Part shown: piece after piece, positions 1 through 9,050 of the stretch
How the letters are laid out: each line of letters starts with the position of its first letter
Position numbering within the stretch: the stretch's first letter is position 1
Source: Alistipes sp.
GTDB taxonomy: Bacteria; Bacteroidota; Bacteroidia; Bacteroidales; Rikenellaceae
NCBI GenBank assembly: GCA_022511345.1
Contig: JAFLRR010000003.1
Coordinates: forward strand, 62,001-126,000
Direction of reading: 5' to 3'
DNA: 64,000 nucleotides
Made by a program: the position numbers and the translations under genes
The notes under the pieces: model-generated
The model's database searches: none
Told to the model about the DNA's origin: nothing
What the model saw: only the letters and a program-made list of their open reading frames with translations

Positions 1-1074
1 TACAACTACAACATGAACGTGTCGGCATCGACCATCATATACGGTATGTACGATTTTACCAAGAAGCGCAAGGACCGCAAGCTGCAGGCCATACGCCACA
101 CCATCACGCCGACCGTATCGTTCTCCTACGCTCCCGACTTCTCGAGGCTCTCCTACGGCTACTACAAGGTCGTGCAGTCCGACTCTACGGGCCGCTTCAC
201 GACCTACTCGCCATATTCGGACAACGCCTACGGAGTTCCGTCGTCGGGCCGCTCGATGTCGTTGAACTTCTCGCTGTCGCAGAATCTCGAGATGAAGGTC
301 ATGAGCAAGCGGGACACTACGGGCGTTAAGAAGGTGAAGCTGATAGACGAGTTCCGCATAAGCGGCTCGTACAACTTCCTGGCCGACTCGATGAACTTGT
401 CTAACATTGCGCTGTCGTTCAGAACCACGCTGTTCAAAAACTTCGGAATACAGCTCTCGGCCACGCTCGACCCCTATGAGGTGTCGCCGCAGGGTGTCAG
501 ATACAACAAGCTGATGATCAAGCGCGGTCTGCCCGGCCGTATCATAAATACGGGATGGTCGTTCGGCTATACGTTCAAGTCGCGCGAGGACCGCTCGACT
601 CCGGCCATAAACGACATAAACAGCATACCGCCGGAGTATATGAATCCCTTCTACGACCCCTACGGTCAGCTCGACCCTGTGTTGCGGCGACAATACATGT
701 CGCAGGCGTACTATGACTTCTCGCTGCCGTGGAACTTCGGATTCAACTACACGGTGAACTACTCCGTGCAGTACATAAACAACGGAACGACCGGATTCAG
801 GCGCAACGTGACGCAGACCGTAGGTTTCAACGGCAGCGTCAACATCACGCCCAAGATGGGCCTGACGTTCCAGGGCGGTTTCGACGTTCAGCAGAAGAAA
901 CTGACGACATCGGCCATAAGCATAAGCCGCGATTTGCATTGCTGGCAGATGTCGTTCTCGTGGATTCCGTTCGGATATCACCGCAGCTGGAGCTTCCACA
1001 TAGGCGTGAAGGCAGCTTCGCTGTCCGACCTTAAGTACGACAAGAGCCAGAGTATGTACGACAACCTGTATTGA
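1..1074 (+). CDS. lptD: LPS-assembly protein LptD, Bacteroidota type (C-terminal part, 5' truncated by window edge)
   Basis: The reading frame is open from base 1, so the gene begins outside the window; 357 codons remain. The visible part is an outer-membrane beta-barrel made of alternating hydrophobic and aromatic strands (for example the stretch around GYTFKSR and the repeated FNYTVNYSVQY pattern). It ends with a terminal strand pattern WSFHIGVKA followed by LSDLKYDKSQSMYDNLY, which is typical of LptD-like proteins of Bacteroidota. LptD inserts lipopolysaccharide into the outer leaflet together with LptE. No N-terminal OstA domain is visible because of the truncation. The family call rests on remembered C-terminal similarity and could be a related barrel. 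A perfect inverted-repeat terminator follows the stop codon. Confidence 0.75.
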   Translation, partial: YNYNMNVSASTIIYGMYDFTKKRKDRKLQAIRHTITPTVSFSYAPDFSRLSYGYYKVVQSDSTGRFTTYSPYSDNAYGVPSSGRSMSLNFSLSQNLEMKVMSKRDTTGVKKVKLIDEFRISGSYNFLADSMNLSNIALSFRTTLFKNFGIQLSATLDPYEVSPQGVRYNKLMIKRGLPGRIINTGWSFGYTFKSREDRSTPAINDINSIPPEYMNPFYDPYGQLDPVLRRQYMSQAYYDFSLPWNFGFNYTVNYSVQYINNGTTGFRRNVTQTVGFNGSVNITPKMGLTFQGGFDVQQKKLTTSAISISRDLHCWQMSFSWIPFGYHRSWSFHIGVKAASLSDLKYDKSQSMYDNLY

Positions 1075-1085
1075 TGCGGTTGCGC

Positions 1086-1130
1086 CAACAAAACAAAAGC
1101 CGGGCTTCTTGCCCGGCTTTTGTTTTGTTG
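1086..1130. terminator. bidirectional rho-independent terminator (lptD / typA)
   Basis: A perfect 20-bp inverted repeat (1086-1105 and 1111-1130) with a 5-nt loop has a GC core (GCCGGGC) flanked by A-rich and T-rich arms. It lies between convergent lptD and typA and can serve both. Confidence 0.9.
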
Positions 1131-1147
1131 TTGACGTGTGCGATGTC

Positions 1148-2950
1148 CTATTTGGAGGCGCGCTTGCGGTCGACCTCGTGCAGCAGTATTTTGCGCAATC
1201 GCATGGCGTGAGGGGTAACCTCCACGTATTCATCTTCGTTGATATACTCGAGCGCCTCCTCGAGCGAGAAGATGCGCGGCGGAGCTATGACAGCCTTGTC
1301 GTCCGAACCCGAGGCGCGCATGTTGGTCAGCTGCTTGGATTTGGTGACATTGACCGTTATGTCGTTGGTGCGCGTATGCTCGCCTATTACCTGTCCTTCG
1401 TAGACCTGCTCTCCGGGCGCGATGAAGAAGCGTCCGCGGTCCTGAAGTTTGTCTATCGAGTAAGCGAAGGCCGTGCCGGTCTCGCTCGATATTATCGAAC
1501 CGTTGGTGCGCATCTCTATTTCGCCCGCCCAAGGTTCGAATCCCTTCAGACGGTGCGCCATGATGGCCTCGCCGGCGGTGGCAGTGAGCATGTTTGAGCG
1601 CAGGCCGATTATTCCGCGCGAGGGTATCTCGAACTCCAGACGAGTGCGGTCGCCCTTGGACTCCATGTTTACCATCGAGCCGCGGCGCTTGGTGACCATC
1701 TCTATGACCGTGCCCGAGTACTCCTCGGGGCAGTCTACGGTCATTTCCTCGACCGGCTCGCACTTGCGGCCGTCGAGCTCTTTTATAATCACGCGCGGCT
1801 GTCCCACCTGCAGCTCGTAGCCTTCGCGGCGCATGGTCTCGATGAGCACCGAGAGGTGCAGCACGCCGCGGCCGAATACGGTGAAGCTGTCGGCCGTGGG
1901 GCCGGGCTCGACACGCAGTGCGAGGTTCTTTTCGAGCTCGCGGTCGAGGCGCTCCTTTATGTGACGCGAGGTGACATACTTGCCGTCCTTGCCGAAGAAT
2001 GGCGAGTTGTTGATTGTAAAGAGCATCGACATGGTCGGCTCGTCAATGGCTATCGGCGGCAGCGGTTCGGGATTCTCGCTGTCGCATATGGTGTCGCCTA
2101 TGTCGAATCCGTCGATGCCAGTAATGGCGCATATCTCGCCGCATGGAACTGTGTCGACCTTGGCCTTGCCGAGACCCTCGAATACGGTCAGTTCGCGGAT
2201 TTTCACCTTGTGCATGGTCTCTCCGTCACGCTTGGCCAGCGTTACGACCTGTCCGGCATGAAGCTCTCCGCGGGTGACTTTTCCGACGGCTATGCGGCCG
2301 GTGTAGGGCGAAAACTCGAGCGAGGTGATGAGCATCTGAGGCGTGCCTTCGACCGTCTCGGGCTCGGGTATCTCGTCGATTATGGCATCGAGCAGCGGAG
2401 CTATCGAGTCGGTTCGCTCGCTCCACACGTGCGACATCCAACCCTGCTTGGCCGAGCCGTATATGGTCTTGTAGTCGAGCTGCTCTTCGGTGGCGTCGAG
2501 CGTGAACATCAGGTCGAACACCTCCTCGTTCACCGCTTCGGGGCGGCAGTTGGGTTTGTCGACTTTGTTGATTACCACTATCGGTTTTTTGCCCAGCGCG
2601 AGCGCCTTCTGGAGCACGAATCTCGTTTGCGGCATCGTCCCCTCAAAGGCGTCGACCAGAAGCAGCACGCCGTCGCACATGTTGAGCACGCGCTCTACCT
2701 CGCCGCCGAAGTCGGCGTGGCCCGGGGTGTCGATGATGTTGATTTTGTAATCCTTGTATATTACCGACACATTCTTCGACAGGATGGTTATGCCGCGTTC
2801 GCGCTCGAGGTCGTTGTTGTCCATTATGAGTTCGCCGTTGCTGCTGGAGTTTTCGCGCAGCAGATTGCCGGCCATAATCATCTTGTCGACGAGGGTGGTT
2901 TTGCCGTGGTCGACATGCGCTATGATAGCTATGTTTCTAATTTTAAGCAT
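1148..2950 (-). CDS. typA: translational GTPase TypA/BipA
   Basis: A 600-residue ribosome-associated GTPase of the EF-G/LepA superfamily that acts in ribosome assembly and stress adaptation. The N-terminus [20 protein letters not shown] carries the P-loop (AHVDHGKT), followed by switch [14 protein letters not shown] and NKVD, then EF-G-like domains and a C-terminal TypA domain. The frame stays open for 124 more codons upstream, but that extension overlaps aroB on the other strand, has no TypA similarity, and lies upstream of the likely promoter, so the ATG at 2950 is chosen. The length matches the family. It is divergent from aroB with 61 bp between start codons. Confidence 0.95.
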   Translation of the reverse strand: MLKIRNIAIIAHVDHGKTTLVDKMIMAGNLLRENSSSNGELIMDNNDLERERGITILSKNVSVIYKDYKINIIDTPGHADFGGEVERVLNMCDGVLLLVDAFEGTMPQTRFVLQKALALGKKPIVVINKVDKPNCRPEAVNEEVFDLMFTLDATEEQLDYKTIYGSAKQGWMSHVWSERTDSIAPLLDAIIDEIPEPETVEGTPQMLITSLEFSPYTGRIAVGKVTRGELHAGQVVTLAKRDGETMHKVKIRELTVFEGLGKAKVDTVPCGEICAITGIDGFDIGDTICDSENPEPLPPIAIDEPTMSMLFTINNSPFFGKDGKYVTSRHIKERLDRELEKNLALRVEPGPTADSFTVFGRGVLHLSVLIETMRREGYELQVGQPRVIIKELDGRKCEPVEEMTVDCPEEYSGTVIEMVTKRRGSMVNMESKGDRTRLEFEIPSRGIIGLRSNMLTATAGEAIMAHRLKGFEPWAGEIEMRTNGSIISSETGTAFAYSIDKLQDRGRFFIAPGEQVYEGQVIGEHTRTNDITVNVTKSKQLTNMRASGSDDKAVIAPPRIFSLEEALEYINEDEYVEVTPHAMRLRKILLHEVDRKRASK

Positions 2951-2969
2951 GGCAAATCGATTGTCGGCG

Positions 2970-2977
2970 CAAAGGTA
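2970..2977 (-). promoter_or_regulatory. -7 promoter element of typA
   Basis: TACCTTTG on the minus strand fits TAnnTTTG and lies 20 nt before the typA ATG. This supports the short start. No good -33 box is seen. Confidence 0.6.
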
Positions 2978-3000
2978 ACTATTTTCTCGCGAAAATGTAC

Positions 3001-3008
3001 TAAATTTG
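3001..3008 (+). promoter_or_regulatory. -7 promoter element of aroB, almost touching the ATG
   Basis: TAAATTTG ends 3 nt before the ATG at 3012. If this is the real promoter, the transcript would have little or no leader. Confidence 0.45.
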
Positions 3009-3011
3009 TGC

Positions 3012-4040
3012 ATGGCCACTAACTTAGCATATTCAGAGTCTTCGGGCGCGATACGTTTCGGAGATGCCGAGAATCTTCTGCGCGACATAGTACGCGGCCG
3101 CAGCTGCGTGTTCGTTACCGACGAGCATGTCGCAGCATGCCATTCGGCTCTGTTCGGCGACTCGGAGCCTCTGATTGCAGGCTGCGGCGAGGAGTCCAAA
3201 ACGATGTCTGCGGTCGAAGCCCTCTGGCGCGGATTCATGGAGCGCGGGATGGACCGCTCTTCGCTGGTCGTGGCGGTCGGCGGCGGCATCGTGACCGACA
3301 TTGCAGGCTTTGCGGCCGCCACCTATATGCGCGGCATAGAGTTCGGTTTCGTGCCCTCTACCCTGCTTGCGCAGGTCGACGCCTCGGTCGGCGGCAAGAA
3401 CGGTGTGAACGTCGATGGGTATAAAAACATGGTCGGCACCTTCACCAGCCCCAACTTCGTGATTGTCGACGTGTCGCTGCTGGCTACACTCCCCGAAAGA
3501 GAGTTCAGAGCCGGCATAGCCGAAGCTCTGAAATCGGGAATCATAGCCGATGAGGAGCTGTTCGCGATTCTCGAATCGCACTCTGTCGAGGAGCTGCAAT
3601 CAGATAAAGCATTGCTTGATGATGTAGTGCGCCGAGCGCTGAAAGTCAAGATGGATATCGTCTCTCGCGACGAGCGCGAGAGCGGCGAACGCCGCCTGCT
3701 CAACCTGGGACATACTTTGGCCCATGCCATCGAGAAGTGCGAGCCGCATATGAACCACGGCGAGGCCGTGGCTGTCGGCGTGACAGCTGCTGCGCGTGCT
3801 TCGGTGCGGCTGGGGATGCTCGGCGAGGCGGATTGCCGGCGCATAAGCGCTGCACTCGAGTCGCTGGGCTTCGATTTGGCTCTTCCTTGCGATATCGGAC
3901 ATCTCGCCGCGGCTGCGGCAAAGGATAAGAAAGGCGCTGGCGACAAACTGTTTCTGGTGCTGCCCCAAGCCATAGGCCGCTGTGCGGTCCGTCTTACGCC
4001 GCGTGCGGAGTTGGCTCAACTGTTAGCTCCGGAGCTGTAA
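3012..4040 (+). CDS. aroB: 3-dehydroquinate synthase
   Basis: A 342-residue cytosolic, NAD- and metal-dependent enzyme converting DAHP to 3-dehydroquinate, step two of the shikimate pathway. Visible motifs are the NAD-binding VVAVGGGIVTDIAGFAAATY near residue 92, the segment VPSTLLAQVDASVGGKNGVN, and the metal-binding NLGHTLAHAIE and MNHGEAVAVG histidines. The ATG at 3012 is preferred over a TTG two codons upstream. Length is normal for the family. The shikimate pathway is represented again by aroE at 62 kb, not in the same operon. There is no evident ribosome-binding site, and a promoter element lies directly before the start. Confidence 0.95.
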   Translation: MATNLAYSESSGAIRFGDAENLLRDIVRGRSCVFVTDEHVAACHSALFGDSEPLIAGCGEESKTMSAVEALWRGFMERGMDRSSLVVAVGGGIVTDIAGFAAATYMRGIEFGFVPSTLLAQVDASVGGKNGVNVDGYKNMVGTFTSPNFVIVDVSLLATLPEREFRAGIAEALKSGIIADEELFAILESHSVEELQSDKALLDDVVRRALKVKMDIVSRDERESGERRLLNLGHTLAHAIEKCEPHMNHGEAVAVGVTAAARASVRLGMLGEADCRRISAALESLGFDLALPCDIGHLAAAAAKDKKGAGDKLFLVLPQAIGRCAVRLTPRAELAQLLAPEL

Positions 4041-4067
4041 ATCCGACTTGTACATAATCTTCCGAAG

Positions 4068-4085
4068 GCGGCAAGAGCTGGCCGC
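4068..4085 (+). terminator. weak possible terminator after aroB
   Basis: A short stem GCGGC (4068-4072) / GCCGC (4081-4085) is followed a few bases later by TTTGTTTT. The stem is only 5 bp and the T tract overlaps the next promoter, so this is tentative. Confidence 0.3.
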
Positions 4086-4088
4086 GGC

Positions 4089-4119
4089 TTTGTTTTGTCG
4101 CGTTTAATCGCTATATTTG
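4089..4119 (+). promoter_or_regulatory. promoter of the receiver/ATP-grasp fusion gene
   Basis: A TTTG box (4089-4092) and TATATTTG (4112-4119) are separated by 19 nt, the canonical Bacteroidota spacing. The start codon is at 4151. Confidence 0.75.
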
Positions 4120-4150
4120 TTCGACGGTTGACAAAACGGCCGGCAATAGA

Positions 4151-7111
4151 ATGGAAGAGAACAGATTGCAATACGAGGAGCCGAAGAGTTTCGGGTTCAT
4201 GAAGCGACGCATACACACGATTCTGCTCGTGTGCTGCAGCTACGACGGATACATACTCGAGGAGGACGGACACATAGAGTCGCAAATCAACAAGGAGTAT
4301 CTCGAACTGAACATGTCGAATCCTCCGTCGTTTACGCGTGTGAGCTCCACGCGCGAGGCTCTCGAGTTGCTCGAACAGAACAACGATTTCGACTTCATAC
4401 TGACGATGTACAATGTCGGCGAACCCGATGCCTTCTCGTTCGGCCGCCGCGTCAAGGAGCTCTATCCCCATATACCCGTGGCGCTGCTGACGAGTTTCTC
4501 GAAAGACATCTACCGTCGCATAGAGGAGCAGGACCAGACCGGCATAGACAACATATTCTGCTGGCACGGCAATCCCGACCTGATTATAGCCATCATCAAG
4601 CTGATGGAGGACAAGATGAATGCCGACGATGACATCATCGAGGGCGGCGTGCAGGCCATACTGCTGGTCGAGGACTCGATACGCTTCTATTCGACCTATC
4701 TGCCCGAGCTGTACAGGATTCTGCTGATGCAAAACACCGAATTTCTGAAGGACGCCTTTAATGAGAACCAGCAGATTCTGCGCAAGCGAGCCCGTCCCAA
4801 GGTGCTGTTGGCCACCAACTACGATGAGGCGGCCGAGTATTACGAACGTTACAAGCGCAATTTGTTGGGAGTGATTTCCGACGTCGGTTTTGTCATGCAC
4901 AAGGATGACTCGCCGCAGAGCGAACGGCTCGATGCCGGAATCGAGTTGTGCCGCATGATAAAGAGCGACAATCCTCTGATGCCCGTGCTGCTGCAGTCGT
5001 CGCAGACGGGATATGAGGCGCAGGCTGCCGAGCTGGGCGCCGGCTTCATCGCCAAAGGTTCCAAACGACTTCTGTCTCAGCTGCGCGACTTCATCGAACG
5101 TGAGTTCGCATTCGGCGACTTCCGCTTCATCGACACCGTAACGGGTGAGGAGATAGGCCACGCCCGCGATTTGATGCAGATGCAGCAGCAGATTGCCGCC
5201 ATACCCGACGATGTGTTCGAGTATCACACCTCGCAGAACCACCTCTCCAAGTGGCTCTATGCCCGCGGTCTCTTCCCTCTGGCAAAGGCCATACGACAGA
5301 TAAGCAAAAACAACTTCGGCTCGGTGGCCGAGCACCGCAAGGCGCTCGTGAACCTCATACGCGACTACCGCACCATGCTCGGTCAGGGCGTGGTGGCGCG
5401 CTTCGACTCGTCGACATACAGCGATGCGATAGCCTTTGCGCGCATCGGCGAAGGTTCGCTCGGCGGCAAGGCCCGCGGACTGGCATTCATGAACAGCATG
5501 CTGATGAAATACCGCGAGTATGACAAGTACGGCGGCGTGCGCATAACAATACCGCGCTCGGTTGTGATTGCCACCGACTATTTCGACGAATTCATTCGCA
5601 TGAACGGCCTCGAATATGTCATCGCGCAGGAGCTGTCTGACGAGGAGGTCATCGCCGAGTTCGTTAGTTCAACGCTTCCGCCGGCGTTGCACGAGGAGCT
5701 GCGCTCGTTTGTGGCGACGGTTGCGGGTCCGCTGGCCGTGCGCTCGTCGTCGAAGCTCGAAGATTCGCACTATCAGCCCTTTGCGGGTATATATTCGACA
5801 TATATGATTCCTCGGGCAAAGAACAGCGGCCAGATGCTGCGAATGCTCGAGCGGGCGGTAAAGAGCGTCTATGCCTCGGTCTATTTCGCTGCGTCGCGAG
5901 CCTATATCGCCTCGTCGCAAAACCTCATATCCGAAGAGAAGATGGCCGTCATTGTGCAGGAGGTGTGCGGCACGGAGCAGGACGGATATTTCATGCCGAC
6001 ATTCTCGGGTGTGGCAAGGTCGATAAACTACTACCCCATTGGCGACGAGCGTCCCGAGGACGGCGTGTGCAACATAGCCGCCGGATTGGGCAAACTGATA
6101 GTCGACGGCGGTGTGAGCCTGCGATTCTCGCCGCGCTATCCGCAGCGCGTGCTGCAGACCTCGACGCCCGAGATGACTATGCGCGACACGCAGCGCAAGG
6201 TGCTGGCCCTCGACCTGAATCCCGAGGCTTTCCGCACTTCGACAAACGATGCTGTGAATCTTCGCGAGTTCGAGCTGCGTCATGCGGGCGGATTTAGGCA
6301 GTTGCAGTACACCACGTCGGTCTGGAACATCAACGAAGGCCGCATATCCGACTATCCTGGAGACAAGGGACCCAAGGCCATAACCTTCAACAATATCCTC
6401 AAGTACGGAACCTTCCCGCTGGCCGAGATTGTCGAGGATATACTGCGCATAGGCAGCGAGGAGATGCGCTGCCCCGTAGAGGTGGAGTTTGCTGTGAATA
6501 TGGATGTTCCGTCCGGCCGGCCCGGAATATTCAACCTGCTGCAGATAAGGCCCATAATCGATACCCAGGAGAACCGTGCTGCCGACTGGTCGCAGCTCGG
6601 TACCGACGATGCGCTGATATACTCCGAGAATGCGCTCGGCACTGGCATGATGGGCGACATATACGACATTGTCTACGTCAAGCCCCAGACCTTCTCGTCG
6701 CTGGCTACGCACCAGATAGCCGACGAGCTGCTGGCTCTGAATGCCCGCATGCGCGACGAGGGCCGCGGCTATGTTTTGCTCGGCGCCGGCCGCTGGGGCT
6801 CTTCGGACCCCTTCCTCGGCGTGCCTGTCAAGTGGTCGCACATATCCGAGGCGCGTGTCATAGCCGAATGCGCCCTGCCCGACTTCAATGTCGAACCGAG
6901 CCAGGGAACGCATTTTTTCCAGAATGTGACCTCGCTCGGAATAGGTTATATGACCATCGACGAACCGCATGGCAGCGGGTTCTGCCGCTTCGCGGCGCTC
7001 GACGCTTCGGAGGCGGTGTACGAAGGTGCCTATCTGCGCGTTGTTCGTTTCGACAAACCGTTGCTTGTATGTGTCGACGGCCGCAACGGCAAGGGAGTAG
7101 TGAAACTTTAG
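4151..7111 (+). CDS. fusion of receiver-like domains with a PEP-synthase-type ATP-grasp (PPDK_N) domain
   Basis: A 986-residue protein. Residues 22-155 look like a degenerate response-regulator receiver. Residues 168-320 look like a second one that keeps the acidic pair LLVED (175), the phospho-acceptor VISD (244), a Ser at the Thr position (283-284) and Lys 302. Residues 425-801 form the pyruvate phosphate dikinase/PEP synthase N-terminal ATP-grasp domain: GEGSLGGKARGL, AVRSSSKLED, AAGLGK and the closing LQIRP. The phosphohistidine and PEP-binding domains of true PEP synthase are absent. A C-terminal region of about 185 residues with the motif SQGTHFFQN replaces them. Automatic pipelines tend to call such proteins PEP synthase, which the architecture does not support. 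The function is unknown; transfer of phosphate from ATP to a partner or to its own receiver is my speculation. It is monocistronic, with its own promoter and terminator. Confidence 0.75.
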   Translation: MEENRLQYEEPKSFGFMKRRIHTILLVCCSYDGYILEEDGHIESQINKEYLELNMSNPPSFTRVSSTREALELLEQNNDFDFILTMYNVGEPDAFSFGRRVKELYPHIPVALLTSFSKDIYRRIEEQDQTGIDNIFCWHGNPDLIIAIIKLMEDKMNADDDIIEGGVQAILLVEDSIRFYSTYLPELYRILLMQNTEFLKDAFNENQQILRKRARPKVLLATNYDEAAEYYERYKRNLLGVISDVGFVMHKDDSPQSERLDAGIELCRMIKSDNPLMPVLLQSSQTGYEAQAAELGAGFIAKGSKRLLSQLRDFIEREFAFGDFRFIDTVTGEEIGHARDLMQMQQQIAAIPDDVFEYHTSQNHLSKWLYARGLFPLAKAIRQISKNNFGSVAEHRKALVNLIRDYRTMLGQGVVARFDSSTYSDAIAFARIGEGSLGGKARGLAFMNSMLMKYREYDKYGGVRITIPRSVVIATDYFDEFIRMNGLEYVIAQELSDEEVIAEFVSSTLPPALHEELRSFVATVAGPLAVRSSSKLEDSHYQPFAGIYSTYMIPRAKNSGQMLRMLERAVKSVYASVYFAASRAYIASSQNLISEEKMAVIVQEVCGTEQDGYFMPTFSGVARSINYYPIGDERPEDGVCNIAAGLGKLIVDGGVSLRFSPRYPQRVLQTSTPEMTMRDTQRKVLALDLNPEAFRTSTNDAVNLREFELRHAGGFRQLQYTTSVWNINEGRISDYPGDKGPKAITFNNILKYGTFPLAEIVEDILRIGSEEMRCPVEVEFAVNMDVPSGRPGIFNLLQIRPIIDTQENRAADWSQLGTDDALIYSENALGTGMMGDIYDIVYVKPQTFSSLATHQIADELLALNARMRDEGRGYVLLGAGRWGSSDPFLGVPVKWSHISEARVIAECALPDFNVEPSQGTHFFQNVTSLGIGYMTIDEPHGSGFCRFAALDASEAVYEGAYLRVVRFDKPLLVCVDGRNGKGVVKL

Positions 7112-7145
7112 CGCAGCCTCGTCAAGAACTTGATGCCGGTTGCGT

Positions 7146-7187
7146 AAAAGAGACGAGGTTCGGAATTTTCCGAACCTCGTCTCTTTT
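7146..7187. terminator. bidirectional terminator
   Basis: A 19-bp perfect stem (7146-7164 / 7169-7187) with a 4-nt loop has AAAA and TTTT ends. It lies between the fusion gene and tsf, which converge. Confidence 0.9.
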
Positions 7188-7201
7188 GAAGCGGTTGAAA
7201 C

Positions 7202-8032
7202 CTATGCCTCCAGAGCGAAACGCTTGTAGGCGATGACGGTGGCCTCCTTGTCGGCCTCCTTGATATAGGTTGCGATGCTCTTCTTCTCGCCGACCAGCTC
7301 CTGGTTGAGCAGGGTGTTCTCCTCGAAGAACTTGCGCATCTTGCCCTCGGCGATCTTCTCGAGAATCGAGTCGGGCTTGCCAGCGTTCTTGGGGTCCTGC
7401 TTCATAGCCTCTACGGCAATCTGACGCTCGTGAGCAACGACATCTGCGGGGCAATCCTCGACGTCGATTGCGATGGGCGCCATGGCGGTTGCCTGCATGG
7501 CTACGGTGTGTGCCACCTCCTCGGGTACGGGCTTGTTGAAGCCTACGAGGGTGCCGAGCTTCTTGTTGAAGTGAACATAGGCGTGGCAGTAAGGAGCCTC
7601 GATGCGGGCATAGTATGCCAGCTCGATCTTCTCGCCAGTCTGTCCCGACTTCTCGGTAACCATCTCCTCGACGGTGCGGCCCTCAGCGTTCTTGGTAGCA
7701 AGAAGCGCGTCGCGGTCAGCTGCATCGGCTGCGACAGCCACGTCGAGCATGGCCTTTGCCGAAGCGGTGTATTCAGCGTTCTGTGCAACGAAGTCCGTCT
7801 CGCATGCGAGGCAGAGGATGTAGGCTTTGGTGCCCTTTATCTCGGTGACAACCACGCCCTCGGTTGCGGTGCGGTCGGCACGCTTGGCTACGATGAGCTT
7901 GCCCTTCTCGCGGATGATGTCCTGTGCGCGGTCGAAATCGCCCTCGGCCTCCATGAGAGCCTTCTTGCAATCCATCATACCAGCACCGGTCATCTTGCGG
8001 AGCTTCATTACATCGGCTGCTTTGATTTCCAT
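7202..8032 (-). CDS. tsf: elongation factor Ts
   Basis: A 276-residue nucleotide-exchange factor that releases GDP from EF-Tu. The N-terminal UBA-like domain begins MEIKAADVMKLRKMTGAGMMDCKKAL, the hallmark TGAGMMDCKKAL segment of EF-Ts, followed by the paired dimerisation domains with VACETDFVA-like ACETDFVAQN. The open frame continues nine codons upstream (MKRIKTKTT), but the family start and length favour the ATG at 8032. It is last in the operon rplM-rpsI-rpsB-tsf, 30 bp after rpsB, and ends at a strong terminator. Confidence 0.96.
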   Translation of the reverse strand: MEIKAADVMKLRKMTGAGMMDCKKALMEAEGDFDRAQDIIREKGKLIVAKRADRTATEGVVVTEIKGTKAYILCLACETDFVAQNAEYTASAKAMLDVAVAADAADRDALLATKNAEGRTVEEMVTEKSGQTGEKIELAYYARIEAPYCHAYVHFNKKLGTLVGFNKPVPEEVAHTVAMQATAMAPIAIDVEDCPADVVAHERQIAVEAMKQDPKNAGKPDSILEKIAEGKMRKFFEENTLLNQELVGEKKSIATYIKEADKEATVIAYKRFALEA

Positions 8033-8062
8033 AGTAGTCTTTGTTTTAATTCGTTTCAAAAA

Positions 8063-8929
8063 TTATTCCGCATCCTCTGCGGTCTCTGCTGCGGGCTCAG
8101 CCTCGACAGCTGCCACAACGTCGGCTACCACAGCCTCCTCGGCGTCGATAGCGGCCTTGACAGCCTTCTTGATGCGGGGCTTTGCAGTCTTGGGAGCCTC
8201 GGTTGCGGCCTCGGCCTCCTGAGCCTCCTTCTCCTTCTCGAGCTTGCGCTCCTCTACTCCTTCGGCGATAGCTGCGCATACGGTGTCGAGGATTACAGCG
8301 ATGGACTTAACAGCATCGTCGTTTGCAGGTATTACGTAATCGATATCGGTGGGGTCACAACAAGTATCTACCATTGCAAATACGGGGATGCTGAGTCGCT
8401 TAGCCTCGCGGACTGCGTTGGCCTCCTTCTGAACGTCTACGACGAACAGAGCCGCCGGAAGACGGGTGAGGTCGACAATCGAACCGAGGTTCTTCTCGAG
8501 CTTCGCACGCTGGCGAGCTATCTGGAGCTTCTCGCGCTTGGAGAAATTGTCGAAAGTGCCGTCGTTGGTCATCTTGTCGATGGTAGCCATCTTCTTGACA
8601 GCCTTTCGTATGGTGGGGAAATTGGTGAGCATACCGCCTGCCCAGCGCTCGGTTACGTAGGGCATTCCGACGGATGCAACCTTTTCGGCAACAATCTCTT
8701 TAGCCTGTTTCTTGGTCGCAACGAACAGTACGCGGCGACCGCTCTTGGCAATCTGCTTGAGGGCAGCCGAAGCCTCGTCGAGCTTCAGTGCGGTCTTGTG
8801 CAAGTCGATGATATGGATTCCGTTCTTCTCCATGAAGATGTACGGAGCCATTTTGGGGTTCCACTTGCGCTTGAGGTGTCCGAAGTGGACGCCGGCCTCG
8901 AGCAGTGTGTTGAAATCTGTACGTGACAT
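8063..8929 (-). CDS. rpsB: 30S ribosomal protein S2
   Basis: A 288-residue small-subunit protein bound near the mRNA exit side of the 30S head. It starts MSRTDFNTLLEAGVHFGHLKRKWNPKMAPYIF, the signature S2 N-terminus, and contains LPAALFVVDV and IPVFAMVDT typical of the family. The last 55 or so residues form a low-complexity extension rich in Ala and Glu with a basic KAKPRIKKAVKAA-like patch; such tails are variable. Two potential hairpins lie in the 229-bp gap upstream, between rpsI and rpsB, and may be part of a regulatory leader. Confidence 0.96.
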   Translation of the reverse strand: MSRTDFNTLLEAGVHFGHLKRKWNPKMAPYIFMEKNGIHIIDLHKTALKLDEASAALKQIAKSGRRVLFVATKKQAKEIVAEKVASVGMPYVTERWAGGMLTNFPTIRKAVKKMATIDKMTNDGTFDNFSKREKLQIARQRAKLEKNLGSIVDLTRLPAALFVVDVQKEANAVREAKRLSIPVFAMVDTCCDPTDIDYVIPANDDAVKSIAVILDTVCAAIAEGVEERKLEKEKEAQEAEAATEAPKTAKPRIKKAVKAAIDAEEAVVADVVAAVEAEPAAETAEDAE

Positions 8930-8945
8930 TTTCTTTTGTTGTTTT

Positions 8946-8985
8946 GCGTCTCTCCCGTTTGCCGCTGAGGTTTGCGGGCAGACGC
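8946..8985 (-). promoter_or_regulatory. potential leader hairpin just upstream of rpsB
   Basis: Arms 8946-8951 plus 8954-8957 pair with 8975-8978 plus 8980-8985 (GCGTCT...CCCG with CGGG...AGACGC), enclosing a 17-nt loop. It ends 17 nt before the rpsB ATG, where it could affect translation initiation. In the plus direction it is followed by a T run, but no plus-strand gene lies upstream to terminate. Confidence 0.4.
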
Positions 8986-9014
8986 TGTTTTTTTAATTCT
9001 TTTCTCTTTTCTTC

Positions 9015-9050
9015 AATCCGTCGGCAGCGGCTCAGCCGGTCCGCCGGATT
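9015..9050 (-). promoter_or_regulatory. second potential leader hairpin upstream of rpsB
   Basis: AATCCGTCGG (9015-9024) pairs with CCGCCGGATT (9041-9050) with one mismatch, and the loop holds a small inner GGCT/GCC pairing. It lies in the rpsI-rpsB gap; together with the 8946-8985 hairpin it may form an S2 autoregulatory leader. Confidence 0.35.

Noticed and set aside
2951..3322. N-terminal extension of typA (124 codons)
   Set aside because: It overlaps aroB, is unlike TypA, and would lie upstream of the -7 element at 2970-2977.
4025..4036. Perfect 12-bp palindrome AGCTCCGGAGCT at the aroB stop
   Set aside because: It lies mostly within codons, has no T tract, and is short enough to arise by chance in GC-rich sequence.
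8946..9000. Plus-strand terminator-like hairpin followed by a T run
   Set aside because: No plus-strand gene lies upstream. It is kept only as a possible rpsB leader structure on the minus strand.
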